Notes: generated by a model from the letters alone, not told the origin. 64,000 nucleotides of DNA from Undibacterium piscinae (GCA_003970805.2 CP051152.1:2914001-2978000), one strand, 5' to 3'; positions 51,270 to 61,467 are shown, counted from the first letter of the stretch. Made by a program: numbers and translations.

Positions 51270-51736
51270 TAGACCTATTCTCCCGAAATTTTGCTTAGCT
51301 TTTACTCATTTTTGTTTTTTGAACGTGTCTGGCAAGTCAGCAAAAATTGTTTATGAGCGCTATTTTATGTGCGAAAGATTAACACGCAGTTTCAAATTTC
51401 GTCGGAGTTTATTTAAAAATTTTTCTCGATTGACTTATTTCTGCACAGAATATTGCTGCACATAAATTATGCAATTGCAGCAATTTCCGCACACCAACAA
51501 GAGCACAAAATTCGCAAAAATTTTTCGCTTTTTGGAAGAAATTTTCCACATTAATTTGCATAAAAATTCATCTATGAAGTGCCGAATTTAATTTGGGCTT
51601 GAGTGATATTTGGTAAATTATTGTTGATAAAATAATTTCCACATCGCGTAATTGAATTGTTATATTTAACAGCAACTTGGAACGAAACTCGGTCCAGGAG
51701 GAAAATTTTAAAAATAATTTGAGATGAGGACTGAGC
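51270..51736. other. AT-rich intergenic region between gspG and the PEP-CTERM gene
   Basis: 467 bp without a gene, between two divergent genes. A hairpin ATTGCTGC/GCAGCAAT is at 51452-51484. GAGCACAAAATTCGCA at 51501-51516 has GG-N10-GC-like spacing of a sigma-54 promoter (AG instead of GG), which would fit PrsR control of the PEP-CTERM gene but is weak. GAGGAC lies 4 bases before the ATG at 51737. Confidence 0.35.
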
Positions 51737-52453
51737 ATGAAACAGCTACTAAAAACTAGCATTGCCGCCGTTGCTTTGACTTGCTTAAGCGTTGGTGTCG
51801 CGCACGCGAGCATGTTTACCACTGTCGATTTTGAGACCCAGCAAGACGGCCCCTTCGTCTTTCATGGCGATCATAAAAACGCAGGTCAATTCTGGACCGA
51901 AAGTTACGGCGTTGGCAGGACCGACGGCGACCTGATTGGTGCTTTCATCGACGGTAGCAATCAAGGCGACATTTGTGCCGATGGACTGCGCTGCCCGCAA
52001 AATAACCAGAGCAATTATTACGGGACTTTGAACGATGGTTATGTCTATCTCGGCCGTGAAGACAATCAACGATTTCAATTAAAAAGTTTGTTAGCGAGCA
52101 CCATCGGGGTAGGCGATACTTTACCTGCTAGTAGTTTTATTCGAGTTAAAGGATATCAAGGTGCTAATGCCATAGAAACAGATATATTGTTATCTGGCTT
52201 AAGTAATGGTGAATACAATTTCACGACTTTGACCTTGAACGACAGTTTCGCAGGCATCTATTTCGACTACGTGCGTTTCCTTGGCTTTTCCTGTACTAAC
52301 GCCAATTACAGTGGTTGCACCAACGGCAATAGTAAAGTCAATTTTGCCTTGGATAATATTCTCACCGCAACGGTTCCTGAGCCTTCAAGCTGGTTGTTAA
52401 TGGGCTTGGGCATGCTGGGAATTGCCGGCCTGCGTCGTCGCAACACTGTATAA
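51737..52453 (+). CDS. PEP-CTERM sorting domain protein
   Basis: 238 residues. Signal peptide MKQLLKTSIAAVALTCLSVG to about AHAS. The C-terminus carries the sorting signal VPEPSSWLLMGLGMLGIAGL followed by RRRN, i.e. PEP motif, hydrophobic helix and basic tail, recognised by exosortase/archaeosortase-type enzymes. The middle is a Cys-containing, Asn/Gly-rich secreted domain (DFETQQDGPFVFHGD, NAIETDILLSGLSNGEYNFT) of unknown function. It is a probable surface or matrix protein exported via the polysaccharide locus that follows. Confidence 0.92.
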   Translation: MKQLLKTSIAAVALTCLSVGVAHASMFTTVDFETQQDGPFVFHGDHKNAGQFWTESYGVGRTDGDLIGAFIDGSNQGDICADGLRCPQNNQSNYYGTLNDGYVYLGREDNQRFQLKSLLASTIGVGDTLPASSFIRVKGYQGANAIETDILLSGLSNGEYNFTTLTLNDSFAGIYFDYVRFLGFSCTNANYSGCTNGNSKVNFALDNILTATVPEPSSWLLMGLGMLGIAGLRRRNTV

Positions 52454-52492
52454 AAATTAGATCAGTCCTCTACACTCTCAAGGATCAAGAAT

Positions 52493-55400
52493 ATGAAACT
52501 TCGCCCAATTTCTTTGGCCGCGATGCTGCTGCTTTCCGGTTTTTCCGCCAGCACCTACGCGCAAGAAGCACGTCGTCCTTATATCGTACAACTACAAGCT
52601 CAACCAACCGCCAGTTATGCCGGCGGCGTGGCCAATTTAGCGCCAACTCAGGCAACTTCCGGTAGCCGTATTAATTTTGAATCTGTCGATGTACAGAATT
52701 ATGTGCGCTATCTGGGTGACCAGCAAAATCTGGTGACTTCAACTATCGCCAATGCAGAAATTCTGGCGTCCTACAACACGGTACTCAATGGTTTTGCCGC
52801 CATGTTGACGGATGCCGAGGTCCAGAGTCTGCAAAATAATCCTAATGTTCTTAGTGTGCAGGCAAACGAAATGCGCCAGCTACAGACCATTACGACCACG
52901 AGCTTTTTAGGTTTAGATGCAGCCAATGGTATGTGGTCGCAGCTTGGTGGTCGCAATATGTCGGGCGAAGGCATGGTGGTTGGTATTATCGATGGCGGTA
53001 TCTGGCCAGAAAATACCGCATTTGCTGATCGCGTTGATGCCAATGGTGTTCCTACCCATGATGCTGGCGGTACCCAAGTTTTTGGCCCTGCACCTGCAAG
53101 CTACAAAGGTGCATGCGATAGCGGCCTGGGCTTCGATCCAGCCAAACATTGTAATAATAAATTGGTCGGCGCGCATGCCTACGCTAGCGGCATGAAGGCC
53201 AGCAACCCGACTTTTCACTGGACCGAATTTCTCGATTCTCCACGTGATTCCGTCGGTGGCACTGTAGGCCACGGAGGTCATGGTGATCATACAGCCTCTA
53301 CTGTCGCTGGCAACTGGGGGGCGACTGCGGTCATCAGTGGCGTCCCTATGGGGATCGCGACAGGGATGGCGCCACGCGCCCGTATTGCTGCGTACAAAGT
53401 ATGCTGGACCTTTGTCGATGCCACCGCCACTGATGGCACTGGCAGCAAAAATAGTTGTACCAGTATCGATATCGTGAGTGCGATTGATCAGGCAGTTAAA
53501 GATGGTGTGAACGTGATTAACTTCTCCATCAGTGGTGGTGAAAGCGTCAATGACTTGGCGGAACAGGCATTCTTGCGTGCTGCCAATGCAGGTGTTTTTG
53601 TTGCCGCATCGGCTGGGAATAGCGGACCAGATAACCAGGTGGCGCATATCAGCCCTTGGCTGACTACTGTTGCGGCATCTACACATGATCGCAGCTTGAA
53701 GAGTTCAGTCACTTTAGGTAACGGCGCGAAGTATTCTGGTGCGAGTTTCAATACCGTTGATTTAGCTGCGTCTCCTATGATACGGGCAGAAGACGCAGGC
53801 CTGGCAGGTGCTGATGCTACTGAATTAAAACTATGTTTTAGTAACAGTGTTGTGTCTCCTGGCACGCCACTGTTGGATCCCGCAAAGGTCGCTGGTAAAG
53901 TAGTGACCTGCACGCGTGGTACCAATGCCCGTGTCGACAAGAGTTTGGCAGTGTTAAATGCTGGTGGTGTCGGTATGGTGCTGGTCGATAATGGTGCTGG
54001 CTTGGTCGCCGAAGTGCATTCAGTGCCGACTGTGCACGTCAGCGTTGCCGATGGCGCACTGATCAAAACCTACGCAACTACGGCTTCCGCCAATGCAGCA
54101 ATATCAAAATTTGGCGTAGTCAAGGTGCCAGCACCTATCATGGCGGGCTTTTCCTCACGTGGTCCGAATCGGTTTGATGGTAATCAACTTAAGCCTGACA
54201 TCACCGGTCCTGGTGTCGATATCATTGCCAATGTAACTCCTGGCATGACTGAGGCAGAGAGAAATGCGATTGCCGATGGCAGCGCCGCTGGAGCTCCAGC
54301 TTGGGCGTCCTATCAAGGTACGTCTATGTCGTCTCCGCATATTGCGGGTATCGCGACGCTGTTGCGCCAACAGCACCCGACTTGGTCACCTGCGGCTGTT
54401 AAGTCCGCCATGATGACAACGTCTACTCCTACCTTGGATGACGGCCTGATCGGTATGCAAAATGGTAAATTGCCATGGTCACAAGGCGCAGGTCATGTGA
54501 ATCCAAATGGCGCGGCCAATCCAGGTTTAGTGTATGACTTGGGTAAAAACGATTACATCAAATATCAATGTAAGGTAAATAAAGCGGCAGTCGTTCCAGC
54601 CTCTGACTGTACCACTATTGGTACTTTGAATGAGACCTACAACCTCAACTTACCTTCATTACGAATTGCTAATCATCACGTTTCAAAAATAACATTTATT
54701 TTGCTGTTGTTTGAATTTGCCATTGCGCTAGGAGCCGTGTATTTAGGTGCGATGATACGCATGCTCGATCATCACTACCCATCCTATGTCAGTATTGATA
54801 ATTTCTTTTTGACTGCTGTCACGTTTGCGCTAACCGTGGTGTTTAGCCTGAGTGCCTTGGGCATGTATCAAATTAATTTCCGTGAGGGAATTCGCGCTAC
54901 GTTTCTGCGCCTGATGCCGGCATTTGCCCTGGCACTGACCTTAATTACCTTAATTTTTTATGTTATTCCAGCCCTATATCTGGGGCGTGGCATTATGGGA
55001 CTGGTATTTGTGATTACCGCTGCCGGAGTGTTGGTCGGTCGCATACTTTTTTTCAAGACTTCAGAAATCAGATTGCTGAAATCAAGAATTATTTTTTTGG
55101 GTACCGGTAAATTAGCTCAGGAGTGCCATGAGCTGGCATTGACCAATACGGCCCACCATGAATATCACATTCTCGGATTTGTCCCGGTGTCGGATGAAGA
55201 ACAGGTTGTCCTGGGTAAATATGTTTTACCCACGAGTATCGGAATAGCTGGACTGGCAAAACAATATTCCGCTGATGAAGTTGTCGTTGCGGTGCAGAAC
55301 CGGCGCGGAGTGCACTTTCCCATTCAGGAACTTTTGGATTGTAAGCTCATGGGTGTCAAAGTGATTGATGCAGCCGCCTTTTTTGAGCGTGAGGCTTGTC

Positions 55401-56053
55401 AGATACGGGTGGAGTCATTGCAGCCGGGCTGGTTGGTGTTTGGCGATGGCTTTAACCAGAGTTTCTCGCGTAAATTTGGCAAGCAGATATTCGATCTGGT
55501 GGTAAGTGCCATGATGTTTTTGCTGACCTTGCCGATTATGCTGTTCACCGCAATGTTGATTTATCTGGAAGACCGCGGCCCGATTTTTTATAAGCAGGAG
55601 CGGGTTGGCAAGAATGGACTCTCCTATATGGTACTGAAATTTCGTAGCATGGGCATCAGTGCTGAAAAAGCCGGCAGTCCTCAATGGGCCAGCGCGAATG
55701 ACCCGCGTACCACCAGAGTCGGTAGTGTCATCCGAAAACTGCGGATCGACGAATTGCCGCAGATTATTAATGTGCTTAAAGGGGAAATGAGTTTTGTCGG
55801 GCCCCGGCCCGAGCGGCCATTTTTTGTCGAGCAACTGTGCAAGGAAGTGCCGTTCTACAATATGCGGCATAGCGTCAAGCCGGGAATTACCGGGATGGCG
55901 CAGGTCAGATATGCGTACGGTGCATCGGTAGAGGATGCCTTGCAGAAGCTCCAGTATGATTTGTACTATGTGAAAAATAATAGCCTGTTTCTGGATATCC
56001 TCATTTTGCTTGAAACCGTGCAGGTAGTATTGCTAGGTAAGGGCGCACGCTAG
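52493..56053 (+). CDS. subtilisin-family peptidase fused to EpsB-type sugar transferase
   Basis: 1186 residues in one open frame. Residues 1-24 are a signal peptide; ~28-140 an inhibitor-like propeptide; then a subtilase with catalytic D167 (GIIDGGIWPEN), H266 (GHGDHTASTVAGN) and S611 (GTSMSSPHIAG), and a PA-type insert (~445-535). At about residue 722 (NLNLPS) it changes abruptly to LRIANHHVSKITFILLLFEF, the start of an EpsB-like polyprenyl-phosphate sugar transferase: four membrane helices, a sensor-like middle and the catalytic bacterial sugar transferase domain (DLVVSAMMFLLTLPIML, YKQERVGKNGLSYMVLKFRS, GPRPERPFF). The transferase lacks only its initiating Met. The Fn3-like and sorting tail of the protease is gone. 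Looks like a deletion fusion. Confidence 0.9.
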   Translation: MKLRPISLAAMLLLSGFSASTYAQEARRPYIVQLQAQPTASYAGGVANLAPTQATSGSRINFESVDVQNYVRYLGDQQNLVTSTIANAEILASYNTVLNGFAAMLTDAEVQSLQNNPNVLSVQANEMRQLQTITTTSFLGLDAANGMWSQLGGRNMSGEGMVVGIIDGGIWPENTAFADRVDANGVPTHDAGGTQVFGPAPASYKGACDSGLGFDPAKHCNNKLVGAHAYASGMKASNPTFHWTEFLDSPRDSVGGTVGHGGHGDHTASTVAGNWGATAVISGVPMGIATGMAPRARIAAYKVCWTFVDATATDGTGSKNSCTSIDIVSAIDQAVKDGVNVINFSISGGESVNDLAEQAFLRAANAGVFVAASAGNSGPDNQVAHISPWLTTVAASTHDRSLKSSVTLGNGAKYSGASFNTVDLAASPMIRAEDAGLAGADATELKLCFSNSVVSPGTPLLDPAKVAGKVVTCTRGTNARVDKSLAVLNAGGVGMVLVDNGAGLVAEVHSVPTVHVSVADGALIKTYATTASANAAISKFGVVKVPAPIMAGFSSRGPNRFDGNQLKPDITGPGVDIIANVTPGMTEAERNAIADGSAAGAPAWASYQGTSMSSPHIAGIATLLRQQHPTWSPAAVKSAMMTTSTPTLDDGLIGMQNGKLPWSQGAGHVNPNGAANPGLVYDLGKNDYIKYQCKVNKAAVVPASDCTTIGTLNETYNLNLPSLRIANHHVSKITFILLLFEFAIALGAVYLGAMIRMLDHHYPSYVSIDNFFLTAVTFALTVVFSLSALGMYQINFREGIRATFLRLMPAFALALTLITLIFYVIPALYLGRGIMGLVFVITAAGVLVGRILFFKTSEIRLLKSRIIFLGTGKLAQECHELALTNTAHHEYHILGFVPVSDEEQVVLGKYVLPTSIGIAGLAKQYSADEVVVAVQNRRGVHFPIQELLDCKLMGVKVIDAAAFFEREACQIRVESLQPGWLVFGDGFNQSFSRKFGKQIFDLVVSAMMFLLTLPIMLFTAMLIYLEDRGPIFYKQERVGKNGLSYMVLKFRSMGISAEKAGSPQWASANDPRTTRVGSVIRKLRIDELPQIINVLKGEMSFVGPRPERPFFVEQLCKEVPFYNMRHSVKPGITGMAQVRYAYGASVEDALQKLQYDLYYVKNNSLFLDILILLETVQVVLLGKGAR

Positions 56054-56156
56054 CATCATGGCGCTGCCTTTTGGGATTTTCGCGTGATTTTGCGAGCTGC
56101 ATGCTTGCCTGCAATTTGTTGTTACACTCACTTCGGATCATCAGAAAGTAAACACT

Positions 56157-58262
56157 ATGCTCATTAGCGTTGCATTTCTGAGTTATGGCGTCGCTGCCCT
56201 GGCATTTTTGTCGCTCTCCATTTTGCTCACCACGATATGGCGCGGTCGTCAGCACTGGGCCTCGATGACGGTCGCCTGCCTGCTTACCGCGGCTTGGGCG
56301 GCTACGTTGGCCTGGCATGTCCAATTGAGAATTCCGCTGGCCATGGCCGCGTATATTCTTGAATTTGCCAGAAGCGCGGCCTGGATCGTGTTCCTGATGA
56401 TTTTGCTCGATCCGCCCCAGCGCCTGAGCGTATCGGCTTTCTGGCAGGCCAAGCCGTATGTTCTGGGTATCTCCGCTTTTCTGTTAATACAATTTTTGGC
56501 AACGCTGTATCGTCATCTCATCGGTGATGATTTTTCCGGTGGATTGATCGCCCTCATTAGTGACAGCGGTGGCCATGTCGCGCTAGCCGTCATAGGCATG
56601 CTGCTGATCGAGCAGTTTTTCCGCAATATGTCGGAAAAAGGGCGCTGGGGCATTAAATTTGCTTGTCTCGGAATCGGTGGCCTGTTCGTCTATGATTTTT
56701 ACCTATATAGCGATGCCATGCTATTTCGTAAAATCAATGAGGAAATCTGGGCTGCGCGCGGGGTAGTCGATGCGCTTACCGTACCCTTGCTGGCGATCTC
56801 GATTGCGCGCAATCCCAAATGGTCACAAGGCATTTTGGTGTCGCGCCGTATTCTGTTCCATTCCGTCACCTTATTTGGTGCCGCATTTTATTTGTTGATG
56901 ATGGCCGCAGCCGGCTATTACCTGCGCTTTTTCGGCGGTAGCTGGGGTATGGTGATGCAGGTCGCTTTCCTGTTCGGCGCTCTGATCTTGCTACTGGTGT
57001 TGTTATTTTCAGGCTCGGTAAGGTCATGGCTGAAAGTATTTATAAGTAAGCATTTTTACAATTATAATTATGATTATAGAGAAGAGTGGATACGGTTTAC
57101 CCGTACGCTCTCGATGCAAGGCCCTGATCTTGGCGAGCGTGCGATTCGTGCATTGGCAGAATTAGTGGAAAGCCCGGCGGCGGCACTGTATATCGCCAGG
57201 GAATCTGGTAACTGTGAAGCGTCCAGTCAATGGAATATGCGTTTGAGCGGCAACGCGGAGCCGATAGATAGCGGATTTTGCCGGCTGCTGGAACAGAAGG
57301 AATGGGTGATAGACCTGACGCAACTCGATGTTTCTTCCGGCATGTATGAGGGTATCGCCATTCCCGCATGGTTAAGCGCTTACGAAAGAGCATGGCTGGT
57401 TTGCCCTTTAATTTTGCACGGGAAATTGTTTGGATTTGTGGTGCTGGCGCAAGCCAGAAGTAAAATCAAGCTGAACTGGGAAGTGCTGGATTTGTTGAAA
57501 ATTGCCGGTAGCCAGGCCGCCAGTTATCTGGCGCAACAGGAATCGGCAAATGCATTGATGGTGGCCAGACAATTTGAGTCTTTCAATCGCATGTCTACCT
57601 TTATGGTGCATGATCTGAAGAATCTGGTGGCGCAGTTAAGCCTGCTATTGTCAAATGCAGAGAAGCACAAGAATAATCCGGAATTTCAGCAAGACATGCT
57701 TGATACGATAGATCATTCCGTGCAAAAGATGAAAGTGCTGTTGCAAAAGCTGAGCCGCGGCGAGTCGCTGGATGACCGTGGCACGATAGCGCTGGATCAG
57801 TTGCTGTTGCGTGCGGTGGAGTCAAAGTCACCGTACCAGCCGAAACCCGTGCTGGAAATATTGGATAAAAATATCCGGGTCGATGCCAACCGCGAGCGCC
57901 TCGAAAGGGTTATCGGGCATATCATACAGAATGCCATTGAGGCCACGCCTAAGGATGGCGAAGTCCGGGTCAGACTCACCCGGCAAGATCATTTAGCCAT
58001 CGTGGAAATTATGGATACCGGTGTAGGGATGAGCGAAGAATTTATTCTTGATAAATTATTTAGCCCTTTTGTCTCGACGAAAGTGGCGGGTATGGGGATA
58101 GGTGTGTTTGAAACCAAGGAGTATGTGCACGAGTTAGGCGGAACATTTGAAGTAGCCAGCAAGCCTTCCCATGGCACGACTTTTAAGCTTGCTTTACCGC
58201 TCCATGAGGCCAGGCAACAAGATGCTTTAACTGAAATTCAACCACAGAAGGTCATGTCGTGA
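56157..58262 (+). CDS. prsK: PEP-CTERM system histidine kinase PrsK
   Basis: 701 residues. Eight or so N-terminal membrane helices (residues ~5-290), a GAF-like domain (~330-480), then the kinase: H box FMVHDLKNLVAQLSLLLSNA, N box VIGHIIQNAIEATPKDG, G boxes IMDTGVGMSEEFILDKLFSP and STKVAGMGIGVFETKEY. The layout matches PrsK in exosortase A loci, which senses envelope state and phosphorylates PrsR. Overlaps prsR by four bases (GTGA). Confidence 0.9.
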   Translation: MLISVAFLSYGVAALAFLSLSILLTTIWRGRQHWASMTVACLLTAAWAATLAWHVQLRIPLAMAAYILEFARSAAWIVFLMILLDPPQRLSVSAFWQAKPYVLGISAFLLIQFLATLYRHLIGDDFSGGLIALISDSGGHVALAVIGMLLIEQFFRNMSEKGRWGIKFACLGIGGLFVYDFYLYSDAMLFRKINEEIWAARGVVDALTVPLLAISIARNPKWSQGILVSRRILFHSVTLFGAAFYLLMMAAAGYYLRFFGGSWGMVMQVAFLFGALILLLVLLFSGSVRSWLKVFISKHFYNYNYDYREEWIRFTRTLSMQGPDLGERAIRALAELVESPAAALYIARESGNCEASSQWNMRLSGNAEPIDSGFCRLLEQKEWVIDLTQLDVSSGMYEGIAIPAWLSAYERAWLVCPLILHGKLFGFVVLAQARSKIKLNWEVLDLLKIAGSQAASYLAQQESANALMVARQFESFNRMSTFMVHDLKNLVAQLSLLLSNAEKHKNNPEFQQDMLDTIDHSVQKMKVLLQKLSRGESLDDRGTIALDQLLLRAVESKSPYQPKPVLEILDKNIRVDANRERLERVIGHIIQNAIEATPKDGEVRVRLTRQDHLAIVEIMDTGVGMSEEFILDKLFSPFVSTKVAGMGIGVFETKEYVHELGGTFEVASKPSHGTTFKLALPLHEARQQDALTEIQPQKVMS

Positions 58263-59614
58263 GCCAGGAAAAGAAAAAGCTGTTGATTGTTGAAGACGAT
58301 CTGGGATTGCAAAAGCAATTGCGCTGGAGCTTTGATGCTTATGAAGTGCTGGTCGCCGGTGACCGCGAAAGTGCGCTGGCCCATGTGCGCCGGCATGAGC
58401 CTGCCGTGGTGACGATGGATTTGGGCCTGCCGCCCGATCCGGATGGCGCGACCGAAGGATTTGCGATACTGCAGCAGATTCTGGCATTGGCACCGGACAC
58501 CAAGATCATCGTTTTGTCGGGGAATCAGGACAGGGACAATGCGGTCAAGGCGATAGGTCTGGGCGCTTACGATTTTCACCAGAAGCCGTTTGATCCGGCC
58601 TTGCTTGGCTTGGTTATAGAGCGCGCCTTTTATCTGCATGAATTGCAGCGCGACAATCGCCGTATGTCACAGATGCAAGGCTCATCGCCTATGTCTGGCG
58701 TGATCAGCCGTGACCCCGGCATGCTGAAAGTTTGCCGTAGCATAGAAAAAGTAGCGCCGTCGTCCGCTTCGGTGATGTTGCTGGGCGATAGCGGTACCGG
58801 TAAGGAAGTGCTGGCCAGAGCCTTGCATCAATTGAGTCCGCGTCAGGATAAACGTTTCATGGCGATCAATTGCGCCGCGATTCCGGAAAATTTATTGGAA
58901 AGCGAATTGTTCGGCTATGAAAAAGGGGCATTCACCGGCGCGGTAAAACAAAATCTGGGTAAGATAGAACTGGCCAACGAAGGCACTTTCTTTCTCGATG
59001 AAGTTGGTGATCTGCCGATGTCCTTACAGGCTAAACTGCTGCGCTTTTTGCAGGAACGTGTGGTCGAGCGTATCGGTGGTCATAAGGAAATTCCGGTCGA
59101 CGTGCGCATCGTTTGCGCGACCCACCAGAACCTCAAGGAGCTGGCCAGTGCCGGGCGTTTCCGAGAAGATTTGTATTACCGTTTGAGCGAAATCGTTATC
59201 AATATTCCGCCGTTAGCCGAGCGTATCGGTGACGCCGCCTTGCTGGCGCATCATTTCAAGAATAAATTCAATGCCAAAGAAGGGCGCTCCGGCCTGACCT
59301 TTAGCAATGAGGCGATGGCCCTGATCGAAAGTCATGGCTGGCCGGGCAATGTGCGCGAGATGGAAAACTGCATCAAGCGGGCTGTGATCATGGCCGATGG
59401 GCCGCAGATTTCCGCCGAAGACCTGGGCTTGTCGAGCTTGCCGATCGAGGAAGAGGCGATCAACCTGCGCCAGATCCGTGATGATGCCGAGTATAAGGCG
59501 GTGGTCAAGGCGCTCGCCAGAGTCGACGGCAATATGCTCAAGGCAGCGGAATTGCTCGGCATTAGCCGCCCGACCTTGTACGATTTGATGAGCCGTCACG
59601 CGATCAAGCAATGA
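58259..59614 (+). CDS. prsR: PEP-CTERM system sigma-54 response regulator PrsR
   Basis: 451 residues starting with GTG. Receiver domain LLIVEDDLGLQKQLRWSF with phospho-Asp in VTMDLGLPPDPDG (~residue 54); AAA+ domain (about 145-380) with MLLGDSGTGKEVLARALHQL, the sigma-54 contact loop GAFTGA, and FLDEVGDLPMSLQAKLL; C-terminal Fis-type helix-turn-helix (MLKAAELLGISRPTLYDLMS). It activates sigma-54 promoters of polysaccharide and PEP-CTERM genes when phosphorylated by PrsK. Confidence 0.93.
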   Translation: MSQEKKKLLIVEDDLGLQKQLRWSFDAYEVLVAGDRESALAHVRRHEPAVVTMDLGLPPDPDGATEGFAILQQILALAPDTKIIVLSGNQDRDNAVKAIGLGAYDFHQKPFDPALLGLVIERAFYLHELQRDNRRMSQMQGSSPMSGVISRDPGMLKVCRSIEKVAPSSASVMLLGDSGTGKEVLARALHQLSPRQDKRFMAINCAAIPENLLESELFGYEKGAFTGAVKQNLGKIELANEGTFFLDEVGDLPMSLQAKLLRFLQERVVERIGGHKEIPVDVRIVCATHQNLKELASAGRFREDLYYRLSEIVINIPPLAERIGDAALLAHHFKNKFNAKEGRSGLTFSNEAMALIESHGWPGNVREMENCIKRAVIMADGPQISAEDLGLSSLPIEEEAINLRQIRDDAEYKAVVKALARVDGNMLKAAELLGISRPTLYDLMSRHAIKQ

Positions 59615-59666
59615 AATTTTCTTACCGCATCGCCTTGGCTGCGAGCGGGTTTACCGAATAGTGTCC

Positions 59667-61311
59667 ATGATAGATTTGCTTCATCAACTGATAGTCCGCA
59701 GCGCACAACAGACGCCACAGGCGCTGGCATTGCGTTATCAGGGCAAGGAGTTGGACTATGCCAGTTTGTCGGCGCAGGTGACGCTGCTGGCGGGTGCCTA
59801 TCTGGAACTGGGTTTGGCACGCAGCGAGCGCATTGCGGTGTATCTGGAAAAACGCACGGAGGCGGTGGTGGCGATGTTTGCCGCCTCTGCTGCCGGTGTG
59901 GTGTTTGTTCCCGTCAATCCCTTGCTCAAGCCTGAGCAAGTCGCTTATATCCTGGCCGACTGCAACGTCAGGGTGCTGGTTACCTCTGCTCGCCGACTGG
60001 CCGCTTTAGGCGATATTCTTAGCCTGTGTCCAGATCTGCATACCATCATCGTGCTCGATGCCGGCGAAGCTAGCAATGTCAGCAACCCCAGCAACCCCAG
60101 CAACCCCAGCAACCCCAGCAACGTCAAGAGCGCACCGGCAGCGCTAACTCTGCTGGGCTGGGAACAGGCGCTGGCGCTGGAATTCTCCGGCACGCCACAT
60201 CGTTGCATCGATAGCGATATGGCGGCGATTTTGTACACTTCGGGCAGTACTGGCAAACCCAAGGGCGTGGTGCTTTCGCATCGCAATCTGCTGGCTGGCG
60301 CAGCAAGCGTCGCCGAATATCTGGCTAACACCAGGGAAGATCGGATCCTGGCGGTGTTACCCTTGAGTTTTGATTATGGCCTGAGCCAGCTCACTAGCGC
60401 GTTTAGCGTGGGCGCTAGCGTGGTTCTGATAAATTACCTGATGCCGCAAGACATCGTGCGCGCCGTTAGCACCGAAAACATTACCGGGCTGGCGGCGGTG
60501 CCGCCACTGTGGCTGTTATTGTCCCAGCAAAAGTGGCCGGCTGCCAGCAGCTTGCGCTACCTGACCAACTCGGGTGGCGCGATGCCCAGAGCGACTCTTG
60601 ATGCCTTGCGCCACTGTTTTCCGGCCGCCGAAATTTTTCTCATGTATGGTTTGACCGAGGCTTTTCGCTCTAGCTATTTGCCGCCGGCAGAGCTGGATCG
60701 TCGCCCCGGCTCTATCGGCAAGGCGATACCGGGTGTCGAGCTGATGGTGATCAATCAGCGCGGTCAGCCGTGCGCTGCCGGTGAGCCCGGTGAGTTGGTG
60801 CACCGTGGCGCGCTAGTGGCGCTAGGCTACTGGAATGACCGCGAAAAAAACCGCTGAACGTTTCCGTCCTGTGCCGGCGCTGTTGCCGGGTTTGCCTATG
60901 GCCGAGATTGCAGTTTGGTCGGGCGACACGGTACGCATGGATGCCGAGGGCTTTTTGTATTTCATCGGTCGCGATGACGACATGATCAAGGTCTCAGGCT
61001 ATCGTATCAGCCCGACTGAGGTTGAGGAAATTTCAGCGCGCTTTGATACGCTCACTGAACTGGCGGCAGTAGGCGTTGCCCATCCTGTCAGCGGGCAGGC
61101 TATCGTATTGGTGGTCAGGCAAAATGCGCAACAGAGCCTGACTCCGGATAGCATACGCGCGGCCTGCCAGGCGCAGTTCCCTGCGTATATGGTGCCTGGC
61201 CATATACAGCTAGAGCAGCAAGACTTGCCGCGCAATCCGAATGGCAAGATAGACCGTAAAGCCTTGCAATTGCGGTTCGGCGATATTTTCCAGAGGTCCT
61301 CAGATGCCTAG
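59667..61311 (+). pseudogene. exosortase A-associated acyl-CoA ligase (AMP-dependent), frameshifted
   Basis: Reads MIDLLHQLIVRSAQQTPQAL to GYWNDREKN and stops at 60857, while the continuation TAERFRPVPALLPG to GKIDRKALQLRFGDIFQRSS lies in another frame ending at 61311. A seven-A run at 60844-60850 is the probable slip point: one A fewer gives DREKTAERFRP, as expected. The adenylate-forming core is intact: AAILYTSGSTGKPKGVVLSH (A3), MYGLTEAFRSSYLPP (A5), YFIGRDDDMIKVSGYRIS (A8). Real mutation or sequencing slip; the protein would otherwise be ~545 residues. A 9 bp tandem (AGCAACCCC) codes for SNP repeats at 60070-60120. Confidence 0.85.
60072..60123 (+). repeat. 9 bp tandem repeat inside the acyl-CoA ligase gene
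   Basis: AGCAACCCC occurs four to five times, encoding repeated Ser-Asn-Pro. Units of 9 bp keep the frame. It sits in a surface loop between two conserved ligase blocks, so length variation should be tolerated. Confidence 0.85.
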
Positions 61312-61355
61312 CTCCGCTCAGCATTCGTCCCAAAAGCCACGCATGTGCCGGCCTG

Positions 61356-61420
61356 ACAGGCAATATCCATGCGCCTGTCCAGGCTATCTGGCCGCGCAGC
61401 CGCATGGGGATTGCCTCTCC
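61356..61420. repeat. ~65 bp dispersed palindromic repeat, copy H
   Basis: ACAGGCAATATCCATGCGCC at the left and GCCGCATGGGGATTGCCTC at the right, around CTGTCCAGGCTATCTGGCC. A variant of the family, lying between the ligase and decarboxylase genes. Confidence 0.7.
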
Positions 61421-61467
61421 AGCCCCTCATGTTTTGGCACATCGCGTTCACCTCTCTCTATTCCTTT

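Noticed and set aside
51501..51516. Sigma-54 promoter for the PEP-CTERM gene
   Set aside because: Spacing fits but the -24 GG is AG and the -12 hexamer is imperfect, and it lies over 200 bases upstream; too weak to list as a promoter.
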